Program-made: the position numbers and the translations under genes
The notes under the pieces: model-generated
Database searches by the model: none
The model's input: the letters and a program-made list of their open reading frames with translations, nothing else
Told to the model about the DNA's origin: nothing
From: Callorhinus ursinus
Taxonomy: Eukaryota > Chordata > Mammalia > Carnivora > Otariidae
Length of the DNA: 64,000 nucleotides
Reading direction: 5' to 3'
Assembly (NCBI RefSeq): GCF_003265705.1
Contig: NW_020312848.1
Location: 58,810,801-58,874,800 of the forward strand
In this document: positions 12,758 to 25,459 of the stretch, piece after piece
How positions within the stretch are numbered: the stretch's first letter is position 1
How the letters are laid out: each line of letters begins with the position of its first letter

Positions 12758-12856
12758 TTGAGCCTGACGCAAGTCTCGATCCCACCACCTATGAGATCAT
12801 GACCCAAGCCAAAACCAAGAGTCGGACACTTAGCCAACTGAGCCACACAGGCCCTC
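12758..12856 (-). mobile_element. Fragment of an older Can-SINE, antisense
   Basis: Reversed, it reads gcctgtgtggctcagttggc then a gtccgactcttggttttggc-like segment and gtcatgatctcat, the head of an older SINEC subfamily. The 3' part is missing. Confidence 0.85.
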
Positions 12857-13326
12857 TGATTGTATAGAGAACTTTAAAAAGCATTGAAATAAATTTCTGG
12901 TCTTTTATGATCAATGAGGGAAGTATAAAATGACCCAAGACAAACAAGGGGTAGAGGGAGGAGCTTCATCCATACAGTCATTGAAGCACCTAGGACTTCT
13001 GCCATTCCCTAGAATCTTGTAGTCCTTGTTGAATCCTCTTCATGTGGCCAGTAGAAGAGTACAAAGAAGGAGAGTGCATGAAGCATTTAAAAAGTTCTAT
13101 AGGTCAGCCTCAAAGTGGTGAACATTATGTTTGCCTAGTTGCCACTGGCCAGAACTAGTCAGATGATCCACCCAGATACAAAGAGCCTGGGGAAAGTTGT
13201 CTAAATGTGTGTCAAGGAGAATATGTGCTTACAGGTGTACTAGTTGGTCCATTCCAGAGTTGATGTGTTACTAGATGTTAAATTAGAAGGATAAACGCTG
13301 TAGTACTATAAAAATGTAGAAAATGG

Positions 13327-13531
13327 GGCACCTGGGTGGCTCAGTTGGTTAAGCGACTGCCTTCGGCTCAGGTCATGATCCTGGAGTCCCAGGATCGAGT
13401 CCCACATCGGGCTCCCTGCTCAGCGGGGAGTCTGCTTCTCCATCTGACCCTCCCCCCTCTCATGCTCTCTCTCTCTCATTCTTTCTCTCAAATAAATAAA
13501 TAAATAAATAAATATTAAAATAAATAAATAA
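13327..13531 (+). mobile_element. Can-SINE (SINEC) with (AAAT)n tail
   Basis: Head ggcacctgggtggctcag, the gtcatgatcctggagtccc subfamily variant, and a tail of AAAT repeats (13489-13535). Perfect 19-bp duplication ataaaaatgtagaaaatgg at 13308-13326 and 13532-13550. Confidence 0.98.
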
Positions 13532-13550
13532 ATAAAAATGTAGAAAATGG

Positions 13551-14585
13551 ATGGATTAGTTTAAGCTATCTGGGTACTCGCGAGGCAGATAATGTTTCAC
13601 AGGAGGGATGGAGGGTACCATATGCCTTGCAAGACACAGAAAATTTGGTTGAGTATGTTTTTCAGGGAGTGAATAGCAGTGAGATTAGGGTGAGCTTGCA
13701 ATACATTCCAACAGTGAAATTCATCTAAGTACTCAAATGTCTTGTCCAAGGAGTCACAGTTATCCTGAATCTACATCTAGATACAGGTCTAATAAATTCT
13801 GTGGTTTAAGATTGTTATGAAGGAAATCATATTTCCTGTTATCTTAATTATACCAACTAAAGTGTGCATATCTTATGTAGAAAGGGTCTTGACTAGATTG
13901 TCTTATTACTTTGAAAAATAGCTTAATTTAGCCACAGTTTAAGGAAAAATAGAATAACTAATATGACACACAAGTGGATATACATTAGAAAACAAATTAT
14001 GGAGAACAGACTATACCGCCTACTCAAAACTGAACCAGACAACATCAAGTGTATAGGAACAGATATTGCAATAATGCGAGCACAGCTGTTTAGGATTATG
14101 CTGAAATGTAGGAAACATTATTCATGGAACAAAGAAAGGAAACTAAAGAGAACAGCTTTAAAACAGCACCTTCATATTTAGCCTCGTATTGCATATTTTA
14201 CATATTTTAATCATATCTCACTTTCTTCCAAAATAGACTTGAGGCAGTTTATAACAAGATAATGTTATGATAGCGCAGACGCCAGGACAAGACAAGATGG
14301 GCTAGTGGTGGAATAATACCAGATTACTCATACTAGGTTACTAATGCTAGGGGGAAACTTGAATTTAGGACAAACATTTGGCATTTAGCTTCCTGGCACT
14401 CGAGTCAAAAAAAGAAAAACAGAACTATGTTATAGTGCTTGGTAAAATAATATATTATTTAGTAAAAAGGAGCAGGTAGGCTTTTATTCTCCCATAGTCC
14501 TGATCTCTAAGAGGGACTTATTTCACAATTATTTAATAAGGCAGTTTTATAAGAGATGGCTTCAGCAACATCCTATAAATAAATA
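13551..14585. other. Anonymous spacer
   Basis: No gene or repeat recognised. The frame at 13963-14181 (72 codons) has no family resemblance and no coding context. Confidence 0.45.
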
Positions 14586-14589
14586 CTGA

Positions 14590-14705
14590 ACTTCTATTTC
14601 TTGCTTGGCTCTCTGCTGAGTTCTTGGGACACACAGATGAATATGAAGCATCCTTACCCGTAAGGAGCTCACAGCTAGTATAAATCTAATTGGGCAGTAA
14701 ATGCA
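14590..14705 (-). mobile_element. Possible L2 3' fragment, antisense
   Basis: gggacacacagatgaatatg and ccgtaaggagctcacagcta resemble the reversed L2 3' region. Short and diverged, so only moderate confidence. Confidence 0.5.
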
Positions 14706-15112
14706 ATAAATGAGTTACTTGCAAAACATAATAGTAGCCCAAAGGAAAGAGTGTCAGCAGAGTCAAAGAGAGAAGACCTCACAGGAGGAGAAATGTTGAA
14801 TTGATCTTAAAGTATGAATAGGTCAAGGATTAAAAGAAAAATGAGCAGAACTTTCCCTTCTCTCAAAAAACAAAAACCGCAATGCCTAGTTTTATGCAGA
14901 TACTTGGGAGAGAATTTCTTTGAAGAACCAAAACAATATAGTTCAGATGCCTAAAATTTCAAACTGTTTAGCTAAAAAATGCTAAAATTGGAGGAATGAG
15001 TTGTTGACTGATCCCTTCAGCCCTATTAGAAAATAATTGACCATATATTTTTCACCTGGTGGTATTCTTTTCCACAGCATAAGTAGCAGGATGGAGATAT
15101 CTCCCTTTCTTT

Positions 15113-15760
15113 TTTTAACCAAGTCTGGATTATTTTTAATTGTGGCAAAATATATGTAACAAAATTTACTCTCTTAACCATTTTAAGTATATAGGTCAGT
15201 ACTGTTAAATATGTTTACATTATTGTTCAACAAATCTCCAGAAATATTTCATCTTCCAAAACTGAAACTCTATAACCATTAAACAAAACCACATTACCCC
15301 TTCCTCTCATCCCCTGGCAACCACCATTGTACTTTCTGTTTCTATGAATTTAAATACTCTAGATCTCTTATATAAGTGCAGCATACAGTAATTTTCTTTT
15401 TGTGATTAGCCTGTTTCGCTTAGCATAATGTTCTCAAGGTTTATCTATATGGTACAGCATGTGTCAGAATGTCCTTCCTTTTTAAGGCCAAATAATGTTC
15501 TATTGTATGTATATACCACATTTTATTTAACCATTCATTCATCAGTGGGCATTTCTACCTTTTAATTATTGTGAATAATGCTTCTAGGAATCTGAGTGTA
15601 CAGATATCTCTTAGAGACACTGTTTTCAATTCTTTTGCATATATACACCCAGAAGTGGAATTGCTGGATCATATGGTAATTCTATTTTTAATTGTTTGAG
15701 GAATGACTATACAGTTTTCTGTAGGAGCTGCATCATTTTATATTTCCATCAATGGGACAC
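15113..15760 (-). mobile_element. Older LINE-1 (L1M-type) 3' portion, antisense
   Basis: Reversed L1 3'UTR and ORF2 C-terminus: ttaattgtggcaaaatatat, cctggcaaccaccattgtac, gcttagcataatgttctcaa, ggaattgctggatcatatgg. The 3'UTR type differs from the L1 at 4394 and 60245 and fits an older L1M/L1MB lineage. Confidence 0.88.
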
Positions 15761-15764
15761 AAGA

Positions 15765-15995
15765 TTAGTGACCTTGTAAAAGGAGCCCTCAGAGAGCTAG
15801 CTTACTTCTGCCATATGAGGTTATAGCTAGAAGGTGCCATCTGGGAACCAGAAAGCAGGCTCTCACCCAACACTAATGTGCTGTGCCCCGATGTTGGTCT
15901 CCCCAGCCTCCAGGACTGTGAGAAATAAATTTTGTTGTTAGAAGCCACCCAGTCTGTGGTATTTTGTTATAGCAGCCCAAACAGACTAAGACACT
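15765..15995 (+). mobile_element. MLT1-like (ERVL-MaLR) LTR, 3' part
   Basis: Matches the MLT1 LTR 3' half: cttctgccatatgaggttat, cagcctccaggactgtgaga, aataaattttgttgttagaa, gccacccagtctgtggtatt, ending agcccaaacagactaagaca. It is an old solo or partial LTR with no internal retroviral coding nearby. The LTR would once have carried a promoter and poly(A) signal (aataaa at about 15925). Confidence 0.87.
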
Positions 15996-15999
15996 TCCC

Positions 16000-17370
16000 T
16001 AAGAAGAAATAGAGGCATGGCTTCTGGGAACACTGACTTCCTTTGGTGATCTTTCTCTGACAGAACTTTAAGAAGCCATTTATGATCATGTCATTAAAGC
16101 TTCTCATGATTATCTTATTGTTCAAAAGATATTTAAGGATCGAAAAGTTATCAGTTTAGAACCAAACAAAGGTGGCACATGTGCCTTGTCAAAGATAATA
16201 CAAACCTCGATAAAACCCAGATCTTATCTAAGGAGTTTAGCACCAAGTGCTTTTGTACCTGCAAGGTAGCTAAGAAGTAGTTCCTGCGATACGAACAGAG
16301 ATCAAAGCAGCCGGCCTGCTCTGTCCTCCATGAGACATACCTTACAACCTCATTGTGAACACATGCATTTTCCCAGATCCAGCATTTTCTCTAACAAGTG
16401 ACATGAAAGACCAAAAAGAAAGGGTCTTATCCTGCTGCACTTTAAGAATTGCTGCTTTAGCCATTATCAAACATACGTTTAGGGTTTATTCATATCTCTA
16501 CTTTTTAGAAATATAAGATTGTGTATTTCTAAATTTATATGTCTTTGTTTTACTGTTTCTCCTTAGTTCTTGTAGTTTATTGTAATATGCTTGGAAGAAA
16601 GGTCATGCCTGCCTCCTCAGCATATCCCTGGCAGTAGAGAGGGATTTGAACATAAGTAGCCTGCCTAAGTAATCCATAATAATATACCCAATATTCAATA
16701 AATATTTGTTTATGTGAATACACATGTTGATGTATGTATCTGTGCTGTAAGTTTTGAAGAATAATTTTAATTGGCCTACCCTAGAATGGGTATCATTCCA
16801 CTCCTTTAATATCTCATCATGTCTCCCACTTATGACATAGCCTCCAAAGAAATTTACTTTTGTTCTTCTACATCCACATTAGGAAGATCTACCATGCTTT
16901 CCCATGCCTCTCCTGGGACTAATTAGATGGATATCTGAAGTTGTATGAGAAGCATAAGGTCATTACTATCACCATCACCACATGTCTAACCTGCCCACCA
17001 CCCCACTCCTGCAAAGTGTGCGTACACACACGATGTTTTCCCAGGGAATGTGGACCTTTTAATACTGTCTTTCTGGAATTAATGCATCTGTTTTGTTGTT
17101 TTATGTAGTGGGATAAATACAGGTAAAATAGCCTGATGTGCAGCTACAAGTCTCAAATAGTATCCTGAGGGGGATCATTGCAGACACACCTTGATTGTGA
17201 TTTACTTCCCGCCCTCCCACTCCGTGGAGTGTGTAGCTACTATGCTGGTTGCTCAGATATGCCCTGTTGCTAAATCTCATGGGGAACCTAACTATCAATT
17301 AAAGGGGAAACTTTCCAATTTCTATATTATTGAAGATACTATGCAAGTTTATTTACCCAACAAATGTTTT
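16000..17370. other. Anonymous spacer
   Basis: No gene supported. 16560-16680 faintly resembles an L2 3' end but cannot be assigned. Confidence 0.45.
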
Positions 17371-17392
17371 TGTTTTTAAGATTTTATTTCTT

Positions 17393-17592
17393 GGGATGCC
17401 TGGGTGGCTCAGTCGGTTAAGCATCTGCCTTCGGCTCAGGTCATGATCCCAGGGTCCTGGGGTCGAGTCCCACATCAGACTCCCTGCTCAGCAGGAGGCC
17501 TGCTTCTCCCTCTGCCTGCCGCTCCCCCTGCTTGTGCTCTCACTCTCGCTCTCTCTCTCTGGCAAATAAATAAAATAAAATCTTTAAAAGAA
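17393..17592 (+). mobile_element. Can-SINE (SINEC), sense, nested in another SINE
   Basis: Head gatgcctgggtggctcagtc, tail aataaataaaataaaatctt. It sits in the A-rich tail of the antisense SINE: aagattttatttctt (17378-17392) is repeated as aagatttttttctt (17593-17606). Confidence 0.96.
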
Positions 17593-17787
17593 AAGATTTT
17601 TTTCTTTATTTTTAGAGAGAGAGAGAGCAGGGGAAGGGGCAAAAGGAAAGGAAGAGAGAGAATCTCAAGCAGATTCCACGTTCAGGGTGGAGCCTGACTT
17701 GGGGCTCAATCCCATGACCCTGAGATCATGACCTGAGATGAAACCAAGATTCTGACTCTCCACCGACTGAGTCACCTAAGCACCCCA
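17593..17787 (-). mobile_element. Can-SINE (SINEC), antisense host of the nested copy
   Basis: Reversed tail tctttatttttagagagaga, body, then ggggctcaatcccatgaccc, ctgagatcatgacctgagat and the reversed head gactgagtcacctaagcacc. Older than the sense SINE that split its tail (tail remnant at 17371-17392). Confidence 0.94.
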
Positions 17788-17789
17788 AT

Positions 17790-20145
17790 CCATCAAGTGT
17801 TTTTAAGCAGCTATTATTACCCAGATACTCTTCTAGATTCTTTTACCACCAAACATTTACATACAAAGACTGGCCCCATTGGTGCTTTAATTTTACTATT
17901 ATCTATCATTTATGTTGTTGTTTGGCTATCTTTTACCCCTTTTAGTCTGTGGTCCATTACAGATATCATAGTAACAATGAAATCTTAATTTTATTTATTA
18001 TTCCTTCCATATAGTACTTTTGGGCTACCTTACAAATGTAACAAACAATAATTGCATTAATTATATATTTGATATGTATATATATATATATACTGTATGA
18101 ATTTGTCTACATTATTTAATGGTTAAGAATTTTGATAATTTTATATAACATTACATAAATGAAGTTTTACCGATTTTGTAGACATATATAATACTATCAT
18201 TTCATGAGGTAACCTTATGAGTATTTCTAAAAACTACTAAATTATTAAAGTTTTCATCTGTTGCCTTTAAATGCAAGGTGCTATAAGTGTTCCATTCAAG
18301 AAAACAGACATTATTTTTATTGAATGAGCATAGTTCATTTTCTCAACCAGTTTATTTTATTAAATTTCAGAATCCCAGGCTAATACGATGTTAGGATTGC
18401 AAATTTCAGCCTTCATAACTCAAGAAAGTAAACAGTTAGAGTTTTCATAACAACATCAATTTCCTTACATTTCTTGTGCCTTATAATAAAGTGTACATTT
18501 AGAACACTAACCAGCAATTCAGGAATTATATATAATCAGTGTTGGACAAGTTAATGTTACTAAGAGGATCTTAACTTTCATATTCTCTGATTTGTTTTTA
18601 AATTTACAGCTTTAACAGTGCACTAATGGAAAGATTTTGCATTTAATTTTCTAATCTTTATGAAGCAGACAAGAACAGATTATAAAGGTGGAAAAGTTGA
18701 TAATGATTATTTCAGTATGATGACTATTTCATTAGTGAATTTAGAGGCAATCCTGTGAATTTTTAATCAGTGTGTTTGATTTCCAAATGTTTATGCTTAT
18801 AATATCCATGTTATTTCTACCTCAGCTCCTAAGAAAATTTGAACTTAGGGACAGATTTCTGTTCACACGATAGCCCGTAGCTGAACATCTTTAACATATA
18901 CTGCAAGTAAATTTAATGGTCAAGTCCTACACTGTGGTTCCGATCATACTTCTATTTTGATAAATACTGATTTAAGTAATATACACCCAGGTCCACTCTG
19001 TGTATTTAAACATTAAATTACATATAAACTGCAATAACACAAAAATGAGTCCAAAGAAAAATTGACCTTAAACTGGTACATGCCTATTAAGTGTTGCTGT
19101 AAAGATATTTAAGAGTAGTCACTGAAACATAAATGGAATTTAATTATTGATAGAGTAATGACTTTAATAAAATTATGCTTATTAAAATCTTATAGAATTA
19201 TCTATACCTGCTATGCAAATTATTTTATTAGAGTAGAAAATCCATAAACTTTTAGAAAGCATTCTTATGTATTATGTATTATGTATTGCATAAACTTTAT
19301 ATTGCTTATTATAGGTGTTTTTTAAGGTATGCTGTTTTATAAGGTATATTCATAATGCCTATTATATTATGTATTATGTATCATATATATGCTTTTAAAA
19401 ATTTACTTATTTGTTTAAATCAGGTCACTTACAAAATCCAAAGGAATACACACAGACAAAATTCAAGGTTATAATCAGTACAGGCTCTCTCTAAGCCCCC
19501 AGCAGTGTTGGCAACAAATACAAAATACACTGTAAAGAAGTTTGTGGTAAAACTGTGATTTAACAATTTTATTTATTGGCTCTTGTTCAGAGATCAGGTA
19601 GTTGGGTTCAGGGTTGTGGACTTAATATGATTTATTTTCAAAGTTCAAATATAGGTAGACGTGGTAGGCATTTGTCTTCGCTGTATGATTTGACATGTTC
19701 CAAAATGTTTGCATGCCAAAACATATATCTCCATCAGTTGGTCATGGATTCTGCCAACTCCTGGTATTATATTCTCTGCCATCTTCTACAACAGTGGTTT
19801 TTAACCTTGTCTGAGTCACAGACCTCTTTTGGAGAATATGAAGAAAACAGTAGACATTCTTCCCCCCAAAATGGTATTCATGTACCTTCAAGCCAACCCA
19901 GGGACAGGTTAAAACCTTTGCTCTTATGAGTCTTTGGAAGTAACGTGTCTAAAAATGGTTTAGGATTTTGCCAATTGGGGATAATATGTGAGCAGATTGA
20001 TCCTAGTATGTCATTTAGTTTATGTGTGTTTACATATTACAATATATTTTCTTCTGGTAATTAGGTAGAATCTTAAAGAATTGAAACATATGACTTAAAA
20101 AATTCAAATAGTACTAAACTAAGTCTACATTTGTAGATAGTTCAG
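17790..20145. other. Anonymous AT-rich spacer
   Basis: No gene. It includes a (TA)n tract at about 18077-18093 and a short tattatgta tandem array near 19267-19287. 19790-19900 (acagtggtttttaaccttgt) looks like the end of an old DNA transposon but is not assigned. Confidence 0.45.
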
Positions 20146-20149
20146 AGAA

Positions 20150-20345
20150 AACTTTTTGCATTCATTAACTGATAATTATTAAGCATTAACTATGTTTTCA
20201 AATGGTTACTATGCCCCGGGCATAAAGTGAAGATAAGTTAAAGTTTCTAACCTCAAGGAGAACATAGTCTAGGAATGAGAAAAACACATCAGATAATATT
20301 TACAACAAAATGAGAATTTTAAGGAAAGAACTGACAATAATTCTC
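20150..20345 (-). mobile_element. L2 3' fragment, antisense
   Basis: Reversed L2 end: attattaagcattaactatg, then aacctcaaggagaacatagt. Diverged. Confidence 0.6.
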
Positions 20346-20349
20346 AACA

Positions 20350-20585
20350 TTTATCAACAACTTCCTAGATATCAGGCTATGTGATAATACTTTCTATGAA
20401 TCTAGATAATGCTTTATATTAATTATCTCTGTCTTTGCAACCATATGTGGTAATACCCCTTTGCTTTTTTTTTTTTTTCCTTACAAAGGCAAGCAGTATA
20501 ACACACAGAGCCTGAGTAATTTGCCAAGGTTGCTCAGCTGGGAAGAGGTGGAGGAAGGAATTGAGGCCAGTACTGTGTGACAAAA
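20350..20585 (-). mobile_element. MIR SINE, antisense
   Basis: Reversed MIR landmarks: attaattatctctgtctttg, cagagcctgagtaatttgcc, aaggttgctcagctgggaag. A T-run (20466-20478) interrupts it. Confidence 0.72.
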
Positions 20586-20699
20586 GAGCCTCATCTCTCA
20601 ATATTGCAGTATTTAAATTTGCTTTTTCAAAAGCTAGTGTTAGTAGAGAGTGGAGTATGAGTAGGAGGAGAAGGAGATTGGGGGAAGAAAACTCGTTGC

Positions 20700-21030
20700 A
20701 GGGCAATCTTTTGAGGTGCTGAAGACTTGAAGTAATTCAATCTTAATAGTGTTGGGCAGAAATGAGTATATGTAAGAGATTGGACATACTGACAAATTAG
20801 ATATAAGGGTTTAAGGAAAAAGAAATATCAAGAGTGACTCGTAGATTTCTGGCCTCAGTGACTTGTGTAAGGGTAGAACCTAAGATAGGAAATGAAAGAG
20901 GAACAGCTTGGGGGAAAAGGAAGGACCAATGATCATATGACCATTAATCAATTAAGATTCTTGAAATAGTAGTGCCTATCGGACATCTAGTAGACCATTG
21001 AGCATATGGGGCTAGAGTTAAGGAAAGGGT
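20700..21030 (-). mobile_element. L2 internal fragment, antisense
   Basis: Reversed L2 ORF2 region: aagagtgactcgtagatttc, tggcctcagtgacttgtgta, then tgcctatcggacatctagta. It overlaps the same part of the consensus as 9690-9850. Confidence 0.75.
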
Positions 21031-21035
21031 TTTAA

Positions 21036-22270
21036 GCTAGTGCAGGGTTGCTCAAATTGTGCTCTACAGATCTCTGGAGGTTTCTGAAATACTTTTAGGG
21101 AATTCACACAGTCAAACTATTTAAATACGATGCTAGGACATTATTTGCCTTTTTCACTGTATTGATATTTGCACTGATGCTGCAAAAGCAATGAGTAAAG
21201 GTACCTGAGCACAAATGAAGGCAGTGGCACCAGACTGTTATATTCCTCGTTGTCACCTTTTGCTGTTGAAAAGTAAAAACTGGTTTCACTTAACAATGTG
21301 GAAGCAGTGAAAAGCTATTGATTTCATTAAATCTCAAATTTTGAGGTTTTTAATATTTAAATCCATTGTGTGATGAAATGCTAAATAGGCATAAAGCACT
21401 TCTTTAAACAAAATACCCTGATTGTCTTACAATTCTTCACAAGAAGAAACCGTTGTGCACTTGTTCAAGTGGCAAACTAAATTAGCCACATTTTTTATAC
21501 AAAACCTTGTTTTTCTGAAAGAACAACTGACATGCCAACCATGGTTATTCAGTTGTGGGTATTTGGCAGACATTTTCTCAAAAATTAATGAAATGAGACT
21601 GTCATAACCATGATTATGAGGTTTACAACCTCCTAAAACTTAAAGACTTTTCTGATATGACTGCTGGTAATGTTGAAAAAAAATTTTAATGTATGTATTA
21701 TATATACATATGTTTTCATATATAATATGATATGATGTTGAAATGTGTCAACATTTGAAAAATGAATATAATTCAAGGGACGAATATTTAATAGATTTCG
21801 AATGCAGGATGTTACAAAATTAAGCATGGGTAAAAGGCCCATTCAAAGTGTAAGCTAGAGGAAGAGATTTTAATGTAAGAGAAAATGAAGAATTCATTGA
21901 TACGGTTTCAGATTCCACATTGTAACTAATCTTTTAGAAACTGCCACTTGTCAAGATTTGGTATAGTATCAAAAAAGAATACCCACAGTTATCTGAAAAT
22001 GCTATTAAAATATTCCATTCCTTCCCAAATATTTATCTGTGTGAGGCAGGATTGCTTTAATATATTTCAACCAAAAGAATATATCTCAACAGACATAAGA
22101 ATCCTACTCTCTTCTATCAAGCCAGTCATTAAATAGATTTGTAAAAATACAAAAAAAAAGGGTCACTTTTCTAGCTTATTTTAGAAAATGTAGTTCTTTT
22201 TCATGGTAAGGATGTTATTTATGTGAACAGGTAGTGAGTTTATTATTGTTCCTTTTAAAGTAATCGATTA
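21036..22270 (+). pseudogene. Dead hAT-superfamily DNA transposon with transposase remnants
   Basis: An autonomous hAT element once encoded a cut-and-paste transposase. Two stretches are diagnostic. The frame 21422-21607 contains EETVVHLFKWQTKLATFF and, at 21560-21604, YLADIFSKINEM, the conserved 'LADIFs+lNe' block of hAT transposases. About 400 bases on, the frame from 21959 reads W-Y-S-I-K-K then EYPQLSENAIKIFHSFPNIY (about 21980-22039) and LCEAG, the C-terminal hAT dimerisation domain (family pattern EYP-LS--A---L-pF-t-YLCEaGFS). The gap carries several frameshifts and stops. The 5' part (21036-21420) has matching DNA but broken coding (tgaaggcagtggcaccagac at 21216). Residues between look closest to the Tip100/Zaphod or ZBED5-like branch, from memory. 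The N-terminal zinc finger is not visible and terminal inverted repeats were not defined. Not a functional gene. Confidence 0.85.
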
Positions 22271-24105
22271 AAAGTTTGCTGATTTGGAAGTGGCTTCAGC
22301 CTCATTCTAAAGAAAAGATAAATCTCAGCCATTTGCCATTCATAGAGGTTTATTTTAGATAATCTTGTAGTCTTTTACATAAGACATACATTGCATAAAT
22401 GTGTGCACACACATAAAGAATTGTGTGACTAAGGAGACCCGTACTTGATAAAGGCAAATACGCTTCGAGAGATTTTTTATTTTGCTTTAGCAACTTTAAT
22501 GAGAAATTCTCAGAAGAAAATTTATCACAAACATTTTTATATGATATATAAACTATAATATTCTTTAGTTTTGATAAGTATCCAAAAAATATGTCCAATT
22601 GAATAATATTAAGACACATGTTCTTGGAAGGAATAAAGAAGTCATCAAGTCACTACCCTGGTAAACTTCTTCATTTTTCTTAAGATATATCAGTCTAAAG
22701 AAACAAGAAGTGACCTTCATTCACTCCCTTGTTCGCTTTTTTATTGAAGCTCACTAGCATACATGCTTCTTCTTGTAGAAAATTCATGCAGTGGAAATCA
22801 CATCTGCATCATTTTTTATCATCTATCATTTTGGAGGGACTTTTACTTAGTATTTCTAAATCCTTCATGAAAATTCTTTATAGGTCAAAATTTCTCTAAT
22901 AACACGAGCAAATCTGCATAATTAACTTATTCCTAGATACGTAGAGAGCATTGATTGTATTTCTGGTTTTTCGAAATTCTTATAATAAGGAACATTTAAA
23001 GTGTTAATTTTAGAGGTAAGAGCTCCTAGGATATCAAATAACTCATTTAGATGAGGAAAAGTTATGAGAAAGGACAAACCAGTCTCAATGGGAGTATGAA
23101 TTCTGTGATTCCTGTGTTAATCTTGAACCAAGGGAGGGTTCCTAATCTTTCTGCCAACCCCATATCAGTAATGCTGTCATGGAAAACTGCTAGGATGTTA
23201 TATGCTCCCTGAGCAGACAGGATGCCATCCCTGGTGATTATATAACTATAACATTTTTCATAATGTCATGAAATAATGTGTGCTTTCCTACATATGCCTT
23301 TAACATCATATAAACTCTAATCACACTGCCGAGAATATAGCTACTTTAAGGATAATAGCAAGTATTAGTCTTTTTCTTAATAAACATAAAATCTAAAGAT
23401 ATTTTAATGGGAATTTTAAATTATAGATGAAAATTTTGAATATCACAGGTCCTACAGTAGTGTATCATGATGGTAGGTAAGAAATGAGATGATCATAACA
23501 TCGAAATCCTGTTGCCATGACTTACTTGAAATAGTTGATCAGAGTAGAGGAACACAGTTTAGCTCACAATTTGGGTGTAACCAAGTGTAGAATTTTGAAA
23601 AGCCATCGTATTGGTCAAATCCAGGAATAGCTGAACCGGGAACAGGAAAAATCATGATTTCCGTATCCATGCCCTCCCTTGCTACCAGCTTCTTCTTGTC
23701 TTGTCATATTTCTTGTCCAGCATGGACTAAGCATCTATTTCACAGCATTCTCATGCTTTCCATACATTCTTTTATTCTGGTCTTATTCTCCAGACTCATC
23801 TCAAGCGCCATGCAAATCCATCATTCTCTTCTCTTGTTATTTCCAGGCTAGGTAGCATTGCTGGAAAAAAGTGCATGACAAGTTAGGGTTCCAGAGAAGC
23901 TGCACTCTTCAGTACTGCTCTGCCCTTAGGGAGCTTTTTCTTTTTCTGTCCTCTGTACTTCAACACTGTCTTTCATATCTCTCATAATACATTTACCCCT
24001 TCTTCCAGGTTTATTCTTTTCCTAATTTACATCTTTTCTAATTGTACTATGTAAAATTGTCAAAATAGCCCACATTGATTAAGCAAGTGTCACCAGAAAT
24101 TAGAG
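22271..24105. other. Anonymous spacer
   Basis: No gene or clear repeat. Open frames at 22350-22619 (minus) and 23654-23851 (plus) show no domain. Confidence 0.45.
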
Positions 24106-24109
24106 TCAG

Positions 24110-24250
24110 GGCTTAACAGTTTCTTTTAATTCTAATAATACTGGAAATTAAGTATTATTATTATCCAGTTGAGGAAACTCAAGATCAACCTACACAGTCA
24201 TTAACTGAGGAGCCAGGATTCAAAGTCAGGGTTTTATGACTCCCCGGTCA
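24110..24250 (-). mobile_element. MIR SINE, antisense
   Basis: Reversed MIR: attattattatccagttgag, gaaactcaagatcaacctac, gaggagccaggattcaaagt. Confidence 0.75.
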
Positions 24251-24539
24251 ACATCATTTCCATTCCAGTGCACTCTTCCTGTTTTATCCTGGGATTCTTA
24301 AGTGACTTTCACTTTGCTATCCTTATAGTATTTTAAATCTTCCTAAAAAGTACTTTCCTCTGTAAGAATCTGAAATTCACTCCTTTATGTGTGCAAGTGT
24401 ATAACCTTCTAATATTATTGCAACAAATAAAATATCGCAAGCATTATAAGATATTTTTCAAAAATTAGATAATTTTATTTCCTGCTCTCCAGACGATCAG
24501 TCAAATAAGGGAGATAAGGATTAAGTAAATACAGGCCGT

Positions 24540-24930
24540 ATATTAGTTTTTCAGGGCTCCCACACCAAAATACCATGAACTGGGTGACTTAAAACAACCG
24601 AAATTGATTTCTCACTGATTTCTCATTTCAGTCCCAGAGGCTGAAGTCCACGATCAAGGTTACCCAGCTGGGTTTCTCCTGAGTCTTCTCTCCTCAGCTT
24701 GCAGATAGCTGCCTTCTGGCTGTGTCCTCACATGGACTTTTCTCTGTGCGTGTATACTCCTGGTGTCTCTGTCCTCTTATAAGTACACCAGTCCTATGGA
24801 TTAAGGCCCCGCCCTTTTCACCTTATTGAGCTTCAATTACCTTTTTAAAGGCCCTACTTTTAAATGGGGTGGAGGGGGCTACCACATGAATTTTGGGAGG
24901 ACATAATTCAGTGTGTAGTAGGCCGCAAAT
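24540..24930. mobile_element. Ancient mammalian interspersed repeat, family unassigned
   Basis: Sequence follows a widespread mammalian consensus: gggctcccacaccaaaatac, gaactgggtgacttaaaaca, cagaggctgaagtccacgat, tgtgtcctcacatggacttt, cctcttataagtacaccagt, ending gggaggacataattcagtgt. Probably an old LTR or DNA element. Confidence 0.65.
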
Positions 24931-25455
24931 ATGACAGTTATTTCCAGTGAGTTAAAAAAAAATTGCTATAGGTATTAAGAAATTTGAGAGTTAAGAATAG
25001 TATAGATGGAAGTGATTCTGACACATATGTTGGAGAAAAAGAGATGTAAACTAGAACTTCATGGATGACTATAATCTGAAAAAAAATTGACACAAGAGAA
25101 AGAATATTTTTTATGATGGAAACTGACCATAAAGGCAAAGGTACTTATATAGGAATTAGCAAGGTGTGTGTAACTGATGTATATAACAGGCTGGCAAACC
25201 GTGTTAAAACAAGTGGTGATGCTTTGAAAAATTCCCTCAAAATTGGCATTAGGATAGTCCTTGAAGTTAGAAATGTCTGTTTCCATCCTTCTTTATCCAT
25301 AGCAAAATCTAGCAGAGACTTAAAGTTGTAGGCTTGAATATCAATAACATAAATCTTAATCAGACTGATTCAAAACTAAAATGATCTCTTGGTGGTACAT
25401 GAAATAAACAATTGCCATGGTCTGTTGCGCTGAGTTCAAACTTTCCATTTTAGTG
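24931..25455. other. Anonymous spacer
   Basis: Nothing recognised. Confidence 0.4.
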
Positions 25456-25459
25456 ATTT

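Noticed and set aside
13484..13540. Regularly spaced AAAT units that might suggest an array
   Set aside because: Simple-sequence SINE tail; no unique spacers, so not CRISPR-like.
15765..15995. Possible complete endogenous retrovirus next to the MLT1-like LTR
   Set aside because: No gag, pol or env-like coding nearby; only a partial old LTR.
19576..19929. 117-codon plus-strand frame
   Set aside because: No domain or splice context; part overlaps a probable old DNA transposon end.
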